From Streptomyces broussonetiae (GTDB lineage Bacteria; Actinomycetota; Actinomycetes; Streptomycetales; Streptomycetaceae), in contig NZ_CP047020.1 of the NCBI RefSeq assembly GCF_009796285.1, forward strand, positions 4,960,001-5,024,000: 64,000 nucleotides of DNA, read 5' to 3'. Under the pieces are notes generated by a model. It did not search any database and was not told where the DNA came from. It worked only from the letters and a program-made list of their open reading frames with translations. Below, piece after piece: positions 52,822 to 61,205 of the stretch (the stretch's first letter is position 1; every line of letters begins with the position of its first letter). Made by a program: the position numbers and the translations under genes.

Positions 52822-54054
52822 GTGACCGTGGACAGCAGTGCCGCGCGCCAGCCGCGACGCAGCGCCGCAGGCAAGGCCGGCACCACCGGCAGCAAGGCCG
52901 GCACCGGGACGAAGTCCGGAGCCACCGGCACCAAGCGCACCACCCGCACCGCAGCGCGCAAGAGCACCGAGCCCCAGCTCGTACAGCTCCTGACGCCCGA
53001 GGGCAAGCGGGTCAAGAACGCCGAGTACGACGCCTACGTCGCCGGCCTGACTCCCGAGGACCTGCGCGGCCTGTACCGCGACATGGTGCTCACCCGCCGC
53101 TTCGACGCCGAGGCCACCGCCCTGCAGCGCCAGGGCGAGCTGGGCCTGTGGGCCTCCCTGCTGGGCCAGGAAGCCGCCCAGATCGGCTCCGGCCGGGCCA
53201 CCCGCGAGGACGACTACGTCTTCCCGACCTACCGTGAGCACGGCGTCGCCTGGTGCCGCGGGGTCGATCCGACCAACCTGCTCGGCATGTTCCGCGGCGT
53301 GAACAACGGCGGCTGGGACCCGAACAGCAACAACTTCCACCTGTACACGATCGTCATCGGCTCCCAGACGCTGCACGCCACCGGCTACGCGATGGGTATC
53401 GCCAAGGACGGCGCGGACAGCGCGGTGATCGCCTACTTCGGCGACGGCGCGTCCAGCCAGGGCGACGTGGCCGAGTCGTTCACGTTCTCCGCGGTCTACA
53501 ACGCCCCGGTGGTGTTCTTCTGCCAGAACAACCAGTGGGCGATCTCCGAGCCCACCGAGAAGCAGACCCGCGTGCCGCTCTACCAGCGGGCGCAGGGCTT
53601 CGGCTTCCCCGGTGTCCGCGTCGACGGCAACGACGTCCTCGCCTGTCTCGCGGTCACCAAGTGGGCGCTGGAGCGCGCCCGCAGCGGCGAGGGCCCGACC
53701 CTGGTCGAGGCGTACACCTACCGCATGGGCGCCCACACCACCTCCGACGACCCCACCCGCTACCGGGCCGACGACGAGCGTGCCGCCTGGGAGGCGAAGG
53801 ACCCGATCCTGCGCCTTCGCCGGTATCTCGAGGCCTCAAACCACGCGGACGAGGGATTCTTCGCGGAACTCGAGACCGAGTCCGAGGCGTTGGGCAAACG
53901 AGTGCGCGAAGCGGTCCGTGCCATGCCCGACCCGGACCACTTCGCCATCTTCGAGAACGTGTACGCGGACGGGCACGCGCTCGTCGACGAGGAGCGCGCG
54001 CAGTTCGCCGCCTACCAGGCGTCGTTCGCGGACGCAGCTGAAGGGGGTCGCTGA
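52822..54054 (+). CDS. bkdA: Ketoacid dehydrogenase E1 alpha subunit (second copy)
   Basis: 410 residues from GTG 52822 (GGAGGAG upstream). TPP-dependent decarboxylase subunit: GDGASSQGDVAESFTFSAVY ending in CQNNQWAIS, and VEAYTYRMGAHTTSDDPTRYR. An N-terminal extension of about 60 residues, rich in Lys, Thr, Gly and Ala (GKAGTTGSKAGTGTKSGATG), is absent from BkdF and looks disordered. Substrate choice between branched ketoacids and pyruvate cannot be set from sequence alone. It is followed after one base by bkdB. Confidence 0.92.
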   Translation: MTVDSSAARQPRRSAAGKAGTTGSKAGTGTKSGATGTKRTTRTAARKSTEPQLVQLLTPEGKRVKNAEYDAYVAGLTPEDLRGLYRDMVLTRRFDAEATALQRQGELGLWASLLGQEAAQIGSGRATREDDYVFPTYREHGVAWCRGVDPTNLLGMFRGVNNGGWDPNSNNFHLYTIVIGSQTLHATGYAMGIAKDGADSAVIAYFGDGASSQGDVAESFTFSAVYNAPVVFFCQNNQWAISEPTEKQTRVPLYQRAQGFGFPGVRVDGNDVLACLAVTKWALERARSGEGPTLVEAYTYRMGAHTTSDDPTRYRADDERAAWEAKDPILRLRRYLEASNHADEGFFAELETESEALGKRVREAVRAMPDPDHFAIFENVYADGHALVDEERAQFAAYQASFADAAEGGR

Positions 54055-54055
54055 G

Positions 54056-55033
<978 letters not shown>

Positions 55034-55043
55034 GGAGAGGGTC

Positions 55044-56429
55044 GTGACGACGATGACGCAAGCGTCCGTACGCGAGTTCAAGATGCCGGACGTCGGCGAG
55101 GGACTCACCGAGGCCGAGATCCTCAAGTGGTACGTCCAGCCGGGCGACACGGTCACCGACGGCCAGGTGGTGTGCGAGGTCGAGACCGCCAAGGCGGCCG
55201 TCGAACTGCCCATTCCCTACGACGGCGTGGTCCGCGAACTGCACTTCGCCGAGGGCACCACGGTGGACGTGGGCACGGCCATCATCGCCGTGGACATCGC
55301 GGGCGGCGCGCCGGAGCCGGTTCCGGCGGAGCCTGCCGCGCCCGCCGAGGCCCCGGCCGAGGAGCCGAAGCCGCAGGGCCGCCAGCCGGTCCTGGTCGGC
55401 TACGGCGTGGCGACGTCCTCGACCAAGCGCCGCCCCCGCAAGGGACCCGAGATCCCGGTCCCGGCGGCCGCCCAGGCGGTCCAGTCGGAGCTGAACGGCC
55501 ACGCCCCGGCCGCGGAGAAGCCCCGCCCGCTGGCCAAACCGCCGGTGCGCAAGCTGGCCAAGGACCTCGGTGTCGACCTGCACACGGTCACCCCGTCCGG
55601 CCCCGACGGCATCATCACGCGCGAGGACGTCCACGCGGCGGCGACGCCGCAGGCGGCCGAGCCGGTGACGGCCCCGGCCGTCACGGCCCCCGCGGTCATG
55701 CCCGCGCCGGTGGCGTCGTACGACATGGCCCGGGAGACCCGCATCCCGGTCAAGGGCGTACGCAAGGCCACGGCGGCGGCGATGGTCGGCTCCGCCTTCA
55801 CGGCGCCGCACGTCACGGAGTTCGTGACGGTCGACGTGACCCGCACGATGAAGCTCGTCGAGGAGCTGAAGCAGGACAGGGAGATGCAGGGCCTGCGGGT
55901 CAACCCGCTGCTGCTGATCGCCAAGGCCCTGCTGGTGGCCATCAAGCGCAACCCGGGCATCAACGCGTCCTGGGACGAGGCCAACCAGGAGATCGTGCAG
56001 AAGCACTACGTCAACCTGGGCATCGCCGCGGCCACCCCGCGCGGGCTGATCGTGCCGAACATCAAGGACGCGCACGACAAGACGCTCCCGAAGCTGGCCG
56101 AGGCGCTCGGCGAGCTGGTGACCACGGCGCGGGACGGCAAGACGTCGCCCGCCGCCATGCAGGGCGGCACGGTGACGATCACCAACGTCGGCGTCTTCGG
56201 CGTGGACACCGGGACACCGATCCTCAACCCCGGCGAGTCGGCGATCCTCGCGATCGGCGCGATCAAGCTCCAGCCGTGGGTCCACAACGGCAAGGTCAAG
56301 CCGCGTCAGGTGACGACCCTGGCGCTGAGCTTCGACCACCGCCTGGTCGACGGCGAGCTGGGCTCCAAGGTCCTGGCGGACGTGGCGGCGATCCTGGAAC
56401 AGCCGAAGAGGCTGATCACCTGGGCGTGA
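55044..56429 (+). CDS. bkdC: Ketoacid dehydrogenase E2 acyltransferase (second copy)
   Basis: 461 residues from GTG 55044. One lipoyl domain (about 8-84, lipoyl-lysine in VETAKAAVEL), a Pro/Ala/Glu linker, the E3-binding domain (about 165-200, PPVRKLAKDLGVDLHTVTPS) and the catalytic domain with TPHVTEF-like APHVTEFVTVDVTRTM and LSFDHRLVDGELG. E3 (lipoamide dehydrogenase) is not in the operon and must come from elsewhere. Compared with BkdH the active-site loop is DHRLVDGE rather than DHRVCDGG. A terminator follows. Confidence 0.93.
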   Translation: MTTMTQASVREFKMPDVGEGLTEAEILKWYVQPGDTVTDGQVVCEVETAKAAVELPIPYDGVVRELHFAEGTTVDVGTAIIAVDIAGGAPEPVPAEPAAPAEAPAEEPKPQGRQPVLVGYGVATSSTKRRPRKGPEIPVPAAAQAVQSELNGHAPAAEKPRPLAKPPVRKLAKDLGVDLHTVTPSGPDGIITREDVHAAATPQAAEPVTAPAVTAPAVMPAPVASYDMARETRIPVKGVRKATAAAMVGSAFTAPHVTEFVTVDVTRTMKLVEELKQDREMQGLRVNPLLLIAKALLVAIKRNPGINASWDEANQEIVQKHYVNLGIAAATPRGLIVPNIKDAHDKTLPKLAEALGELVTTARDGKTSPAAMQGGTVTITNVGVFGVDTGTPILNPGESAILAIGAIKLQPWVHNGKVKPRQVTTLALSFDHRLVDGELGSKVLADVAAILEQPKRLITWA

Positions 56430-56462
56430 GGGCGCCGGGTAGGCAGTCCGAGAGATGAGGCA

Positions 56463-56493
56463 GGGCGGTCGCGACCACGGATTGCGACCGCCC
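56463..56493 (+). terminator. Hairpin terminator after bkdABC
   Basis: Arms 56463-56472 and 56484-56493 pair perfectly over 10 bp, 34 bases after the bkdC stop. The rest of 56430-56646 shows no gene. Confidence 0.7.
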
Positions 56494-56646
56494 CCTCCAC
56501 CTCGCGGTTCGGCTCTCGGACCTGGTGAAGCACGGACCTCGCAGCCACGTCTTCCACCCCGCCCCGGGAGCGGTACAAAGGCGTCGAACCGGTCTGCCGG
56601 GAGTTGGTGTGCCCGAGTTCCTTGCACACATCCACCGCCGTGGAGC

Positions 56647-57327
56647 TCACGGGCCGGGACGGTATTCGGCAGGCGGTGTCGCAAGCTGCTCGGCGGCTCG
56701 CGCCAGCCAGCCGCTCGCTGAGTACGGCGCGGGTGGGCCGACTTCCATGCCGAGTTCTGCGACGGCGAGTGCGCAGTCGGACTCGTCCAGGTGGAGGGAG
56801 AGCAGCTCATGGATCTCTCCGACGAGACGGGCCACGAGTTGGGGATCGGTGGAAGCCCGATAGTCATCGACTGCCGCATCGTGTCCGTCGAACTCGTCCG
56901 GCATGTCCTGGAAGAACCAGCCGCCGAGGAACTGGCCGAGTTCAGGAAAACGGGCGTGCCATTCCCAGTGGGTGGCGGGGGACGCCGCGGGAGGTACCTC
57001 CCCGCTCTCGACGCTGCGCCTGATGTGGTCCGCGAGACAGTGCAGCCACTGCTGGACGTCGCTGTCGGCCAGGCCGATGTCGGGGATGGCGTAGTACTCG
57101 CCGAGGCGCAGCCGGAGCCGTCCGGGAGGGTTGTCGGCGTAGTCCCGCAGTTGCCGCTCGGCGACAGCGAGGGCCCACGGTCGGTTGTGCCAGGCGTGCC
57201 GGAGGTAGGCGACCAGGGCCTCACTGGGCTGATCCGGGGTGTCGTCCGCGGACCGCCCGAGGTAGGCGCGCATGACCTGGTCGAGTTCGCCGTAGCGACG
57301 GTCGTGTTCTAGAGGACTCAAGGGCAC
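56647..57327 (-). CDS. CdiI-type immunity protein
   Basis: 226 residues from ATG 57327. The C-terminal half (about 115-180) matches the contact-dependent inhibition immunity family CdiI_2: HARFPELGQFLGGWFFQDMP, then DDYRASTDPQLVARLVGEIHELLSL. The first 100 residues (ELDQVMRAYLGRSADDTPDQ, YLRHAWHNRPWALAVAERQL) are an acidic helical part. In known pairs this family neutralises RNase A-like toxins. It sits 22 bases downstream of a partial RNase A-like domain gene and is the last gene of the toxin locus. It may protect against that domain or the full toxin at 58371-60122. Confidence 0.78.
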   Translation of the reverse strand: MPLSPLEHDRRYGELDQVMRAYLGRSADDTPDQPSEALVAYLRHAWHNRPWALAVAERQLRDYADNPPGRLRLRLGEYYAIPDIGLADSDVQQWLHCLADHIRRSVESGEVPPAASPATHWEWHARFPELGQFLGGWFFQDMPDEFDGHDAAVDDYRASTDPQLVARLVGEIHELLSLHLDESDCALAVAELGMEVGPPAPYSASGWLARAAEQLATPPAEYRPGP

Positions 57328-57349
57328 GGTGGTCAGCCTCTGCGGGTCT

Positions 57350-57655
57350 CTACAGATAGACGGGGAACGTGGCGTGGACGGCGAAGCCGTGCGGGCGCGA
57401 CGCGTCCCGCTTGAGGATCACCCGGGCGGCGTGTACGTCCACCGGCTCCCGGCCGGCCAGCATCATCGCCTGCAACAGAACGCGACCGACCGGCTCGGGC
57501 CGCGAGGGCCAGGAAGCCTCGATGGTCAGGCGAGGGCGCGAGGACTGGGCGAGCCAGCGGTGGATGAGCTGCTCGTTTGCCGTGACGACCTGCTGGGTGG
57601 CCCATTGGGCCGTCTCCCGGTCGGGGTAGGTGGCTGTGCGCTGTGTGGTGGTCAT
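57350..57655 (-). CDS. Orphan partial RNase A-like toxin domain
   Basis: 101 residues from ATG 57655. It resembles the second half of bacterial RNase A-like toxins: TATYPDRETAQWATQQVV, IHRWLAQ, VGRVLLQAMMLAG, then ARVILKRDASRPHGFAVHATFPVYL (in parts). The first half with the catalytic His and Arg is absent, and no frame upstream supplies it. The usual terminal Thr-x-Tyr-Pro reads A-T-F-P here. It is coupled by ATGA to the 236-residue gene. It looks like a displaced toxin cassette, inactive as it stands, kept with its immunity gene. Confidence 0.75.
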   Translation of the reverse strand: MTTTQRTATYPDRETAQWATQQVVTANEQLIHRWLAQSSRPRLTIEASWPSRPEPVGRVLLQAMMLAGREPVDVHAARVILKRDASRPHGFAVHATFPVYL

Positions 57656-58362
57656 CGATGGTCGTGGTCCGGCGTCGCGAGAGGGTCGGGGTGTTCGTGC
57701 CGCATATGGCCGTTGACGGCGTCCAGCAGCGTGGTGAGCGTCGCTGCGGTGGCCCAGGACATCGTGTGCGAGAGGCCGGCTCCGGAGTCGGCCGAGTCCA
57801 GGAGGCGTACGAGGGCGGACTCGGCTTCTGAAGCCACAGGGGCGAGAAAGTCCCCACAGAAGGGGTGCTCCGAGTCGATCGCGGCACTGATCGCCTCCTC
57901 CAGCGACTCGTACTCGCCCGACCCGATCCAATTGTCGTAGAACCCTCGGAGCATGCGGAAGCGGATGTCCGTATCCCACCCGGCGCCTGCGGACGGGGCG
58001 GTCTCACCCGCAGTGTCCTGCTCGATGGCTCGAAGGATTCCCGCCAGGGCGCGCAGGTACTCGGCTCCGCCCGTGCCGCCCGCGGCACGAGCGAGCTTGG
58101 CCGTGAACTCCTGTGGCAACTCTGCCTGTTTCCGTTCGAGATACTCGGCGGTGAGATCGAGAAGGGCCGTCACCGTGGTGACGGGACAGAGCCACTGGGC
58201 CTCGTTCGACGACTGCACCAGCCGTACGAAGGCCGCCAGTTCGTCCGTCAGCGAGTATCTCCCGCCGGATTCCTGGCACATGACGGCGAGATCCAGGATT
58301 CTGGCCGTCGGGCCCCTGTCGAAGACGGACCAAGTGAACGATGGCAAGGTGTTTCCCTCCAC
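57652..58362 (-). CDS. Unknown protein, candidate immunity protein of the toxin
   Basis: 236 residues from GTG 58362. I do not recognise a family. It is acidic and helical, without signal peptide or membrane span: FVRLVQSSNEAQWLCPVTTV, LRALAGILRAIEQDTAGETA, FLAPVASEAESALVRLLDSA. It starts eight bases after the toxin gene stop, the usual place of the cognate immunity gene, and ends overlapping the orphan toxin domain. It ends in a His/Asp-rich tail. Immunity function is inferred from position, size and acidity alone. Confidence 0.6.
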   Translation of the reverse strand: MEGNTLPSFTWSVFDRGPTARILDLAVMCQESGGRYSLTDELAAFVRLVQSSNEAQWLCPVTTVTALLDLTAEYLERKQAELPQEFTAKLARAAGGTGGAEYLRALAGILRAIEQDTAGETAPSAGAGWDTDIRFRMLRGFYDNWIGSGEYESLEEAISAAIDSEHPFCGDFLAPVASEAESALVRLLDSADSGAGLSHTMSWATAATLTTLLDAVNGHMRHEHPDPLATPDHDHR

Positions 58363-58370
58363 GGAATTTC

Positions 58371-60122
58371 TCAGTTCACCGGCATGGAGGTGACAACGAT
58401 GAACGGAGGATTGAGTCCGTCGCGGTATCTTAGTACAACCCGGACTTTGTGAGTGTCGCTCGCCTGGGCTCGGTCGCCGTTCTGTGCGTAGTCGGCACCG
58501 CTGACGGTTGAGCCGGTCACGTCGTTGAAAGAAAGCTCGACAGGGGGCTGGATCTTTGAGTTGTTCGGGTCATAGTTGGGATTGTTCTTCTGCTTCTTCT
58601 TGACGCTTTCAATCCATTTCTCGATCCGGTCGGCGTTGTCGACGTCGTCGAGGGCGGCCTGGGTGTATCGCTGGGCGGATGTCAGGTCCTTGAAACTTGA
58701 GGCCGAGCTGGCGCTTGAGTCGTCTCGGAGTCGCGCCCTGAGCTGGTCGTCGGTCAGGCCCACGTGCTTTTCGATGGAATGGCCGCCGTACAGTCCTTCG
58801 TCGCTGGCCAGGTCAATCGGAAAGAAGTGGTTCTTCTCGTCCTGGTCGACTGTGTATTGGTGTTCGTTCTTGAATTCGTGGAGGGATCGGCTGCCGAAGC
58901 CTTCGGCCCTGGCCTCCTCGGAGACGAATGTGGGCGCGCTTCTGAGCGCTTCGTCCAGTTCCCACTCCAGGGCGAGCAGCGTGGTGGCGGCTTCGTGGAA
59001 CTTCTGCTGGTAGATCTCGACAGCTTTGTCCGCCGCTTCTCGGTCCATGTGCTTCCGGAACGTCCAGACCAGCGTCGCGAACATCTGAGGGCCCGCGAGT
59101 TCGAGTATCTCCAGCGGGTTCCCGCTGGTCAGCTCCTTCACCATCCCCTGGGCGGCCTTCTTGGCGAGACCGCTGGTGGTCTGCCGGCACGTCTGTGCGG
59201 CCTGGACCAGGTCGGAACAGGTCTTCTGCAGGGTGTCGGCGGTGTGCTGCAGAACCTCCAGGATCGGTCGGCGCTGATCCGGTGCGACGGTCCCCGAAGT
59301 CTCCCAACTGCGGCCGCCCTGCTGAGTGGTCTTCCCCTGTGCGTCACGGGTCTGTCCCCAAGGGGTGGTCCCCCAGATCGACTGGCAGAAGGACTTCATC
59401 GCGCTCTGCCACTCGTTGTTGCCCTGGGGGTCCGTCATGTACTCGATGGCGGACGTGAAATTGTCACCGGCTTTCAGTGACGTTTTTCCGGCCTCCTGCC
59501 ATGCGCTTGCCATGCCTTTGAGGTCATCTTCGCGGGCACCGGGGGTTATTTCATGAGTCTTGCCCAGATTCAGGCCGTATTCGATGGCGGGCCGGATGGC
59601 GCCCGCGATGAAGTCGGGGATCTCGCCAAGGGCTCCGGAAATCGCCCATGAGTCGGCGTCCTGGCCGGTCCCGGACCATTTGATGTCGTTGATCTTCCCG
59701 TAGTCGGGCGCCTTGTCGATGACGACGGGCGGCGTGCGGCGGGGCGGGGGACCGCACATGCCTCGCGAAGCCCAGTCTGCCGCCTGGTAGTTGTTGGCCG
59801 TCAGGGTCAGGCCGACAGCGACGCCGCCAACGCTCACCACACTGGCCGCCCAGACCTCGGTGAACTTCTCGGCGATCTGCATATAGGCCTTGGCGAAGGC
59901 GTCGGGCCCCGATCCCGTGCCCGCCGACTGGCTGTACTTGTTGAGGGCGCTCACCAGCGTCGTGGCGCCCTTGTCGTAGTCGAACTGCCCGTCGCGCACC
60001 ACGGCCGAGGTGTAGTAGAGGTGCGGCGGCTTCAGGTCGAAGCCGCCGCCGGAGTCGGGTGCCGTCGTTTTGAGTTGGTCCCGTTCCTGCCGGCGCTCGG
60101 CGTCGCTCGGACGGGATCCCAT
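58371..60122 (-). CDS. Polymorphic toxin with C-terminal RNase A-like domain
   Basis: 583 residues from ATG 60122. Residues 30-390 are mostly helical and resemble long WXG100/LXG-type export domains, with a hydrophobic stretch at 91-108 (no signal peptide). Residues about 437-583 match the bacterial RNase A-like toxin fold: GGHSIEKHVG with H448 and H453, R464, ASSFKDLTSAQRYTQAALDD, the WI motif, then HKVRVVLRYRDGLNPPFIVV ending T578-S-M-P. By comparison with the Yersinia kristensenii CdiA toxin as I recall it, H453, R464 and T578 align with catalytic residues while its active-site Tyr is Met580 here. The ATG overlaps the upstream WXG100 gene by one base. Secretion through a type VII system is inferred. 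Confidence 0.8.
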   Translation of the reverse strand: MGSRPSDAERRQERDQLKTTAPDSGGGFDLKPPHLYYTSAVVRDGQFDYDKGATTLVSALNKYSQSAGTGSGPDAFAKAYMQIAEKFTEVWAASVVSVGGVAVGLTLTANNYQAADWASRGMCGPPPRRTPPVVIDKAPDYGKINDIKWSGTGQDADSWAISGALGEIPDFIAGAIRPAIEYGLNLGKTHEITPGAREDDLKGMASAWQEAGKTSLKAGDNFTSAIEYMTDPQGNNEWQSAMKSFCQSIWGTTPWGQTRDAQGKTTQQGGRSWETSGTVAPDQRRPILEVLQHTADTLQKTCSDLVQAAQTCRQTTSGLAKKAAQGMVKELTSGNPLEILELAGPQMFATLVWTFRKHMDREAADKAVEIYQQKFHEAATTLLALEWELDEALRSAPTFVSEEARAEGFGSRSLHEFKNEHQYTVDQDEKNHFFPIDLASDEGLYGGHSIEKHVGLTDDQLRARLRDDSSASSASSFKDLTSAQRYTQAALDDVDNADRIEKWIESVKKKQKNNPNYDPNNSKIQPPVELSFNDVTGSTVSGADYAQNGDRAQASDTHKVRVVLRYRDGLNPPFIVVTSMPVN

Positions 60123-60439
60123 CAGGCCGCCCCCCAGCCGCGCAGGACCGCCTTGTGAGCAGCCGTGTAGTTGGCGTGGCCGGTGGTGACGTACTGATGG
60201 AGCCACTTCTGTGCCGCCTGGAGGTCCTGGGCGGAGCGGTCCCATTCGTCGAGCTTCTGGACGAAGATCTCGCGGGCCTCGCCCTTCCAGGACAGGACGA
60301 CGGGCTCGACACGGTCGTAGAGGTCGTCGAGCTTGCCGTTGAGCTTCTTGAGGATGTCCTCCAGCTCGACGGTGAGTTCCTGCAGTGTGCTGAAGGACAC
60401 CGATATGTGGTCGTCGGCAGGACCGGATCCGGTCGACAT
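60122..60439 (-). CDS. WXG100-family protein (short)
   Basis: 105 residues from ATG 60439. Two predicted helices meet at the W51-K-G53 turn, with SFSTLQELTVELEDILKKLN before and REIFVQKLDEWDRSAQDLQA after, the ESAT-6/WXG100 hairpin shape. Such proteins pair with larger type VII substrates to form the export signal. It is coupled to the toxin gene (TGATG), so it is the likely partner for toxin export. No clear C-terminal YxxxD/E signal is seen. Confidence 0.82.
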   Translation of the reverse strand: MSTGSGPADDHISVSFSTLQELTVELEDILKKLNGKLDDLYDRVEPVVLSWKGEAREIFVQKLDEWDRSAQDLQAAQKWLHQYVTTGHANYTAAHKAVLRGWGAA

Positions 60440-60499
60440 GTCATCCCCCTGGTACTTCCTGCGTATGTCGGTCCCGCAGGTACGTCGTGCCTGCTCGTG

Positions 60500-60928
60500 T
60501 CAGTACGAGTCGAGACTGCTGCGCGGTTGCGACGGTCCGTCGGTCGCCCCGGCCTCCCCGTCCGGGGTGGACAGCCTGGCCACTTCGCTGTCGATGTCGA
60601 CATGGATGCCACGCATGCGCTCGAGCACGCCCAGATCCGTTGCGGAGAAGCCGTCCCGGCTGAGCCGTACAGCCTCCTCCAGCTGCTTCATCACCTCACG
60701 GATGCGCACGGCGTCCTCGGCGGCCGCCCGGTGGAACTGCCGGTACGTCGTGGCCGCCGGCCCGCGCCAGCCGGCCTCGATGCGGTCGACCAGCTCGTCC
60801 ATGCGCCGGACCTGTTTGTCGAGATGGTCCTGCATGTCGTCGAGGTCCTCCGCGAGCCTTGTCAGGTCCTTGGACGAGACGCGTAGGCCGGCTCTTGCGT
60901 CGTGCTCAGGTCCTGCACCCCGAACCAT
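60500..60928 (-). CDS. WXG100-family protein (long)
   Basis: 142 residues from ATG 60928 (GGGAGG upstream; an upstream ATG 61003 lacks one). A helical hairpin around W54-R-G56: LTRLAEDLDDMQDHLDKQVR and IEAGWRGPAATTYRQFHRAA. A C-terminal extension (about 90-142) ends in a Ser/Pro-rich tail. It is the first gene of the toxin locus, 60 bases before the second WXG100 gene. The pair could dimerise. No ESX ATPase (EccC) or membrane component lies in the window. Confidence 0.78.
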   Translation of the reverse strand: MVRGAGPEHDARAGLRVSSKDLTRLAEDLDDMQDHLDKQVRRMDELVDRIEAGWRGPAATTYRQFHRAAAEDAVRIREVMKQLEEAVRLSRDGFSATDLGVLERMRGIHVDIDSEVARLSTPDGEAGATDGPSQPRSSLDSY

Positions 60929-61205
60929 GCCGTATGCCTCCCCCAGACATTGGCGACACCGCTGCCTCACTGATGCCGTCATCCTACGGAGGACGACTGA
61001 CACCGTGACCAGGCTTTTGACCGATGGTGTTCAAGAACGCACCGAGGCAGTACAGAAATGTGACAGCACGGCATCACCGCCCACTGCGTCGCCGGCGTGA
61101 CTCCACGAACGCCGCCGGGCCATACCCACCCCGAGACCGGCCGTCCGGGCCGGGTTCGCCGATCACCTTGCGCGAAGGGGATCTCAACTGCCGTAAGTTG
61201 TCGGC

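Noticed and set aside
55127..56458. 443-residue plus-strand frame over bkdC
   Set aside because: Out-of-frame shadow of bkdC, which has full lipoyl and catalytic motifs in its own frame.
56430..60928. Recently acquired genomic island around the toxin locus
   Set aside because: No integrase, attachment repeat or tRNA at the edges was found, and base composition, though slightly lower in GC over the toxin gene, is not enough to claim transfer.
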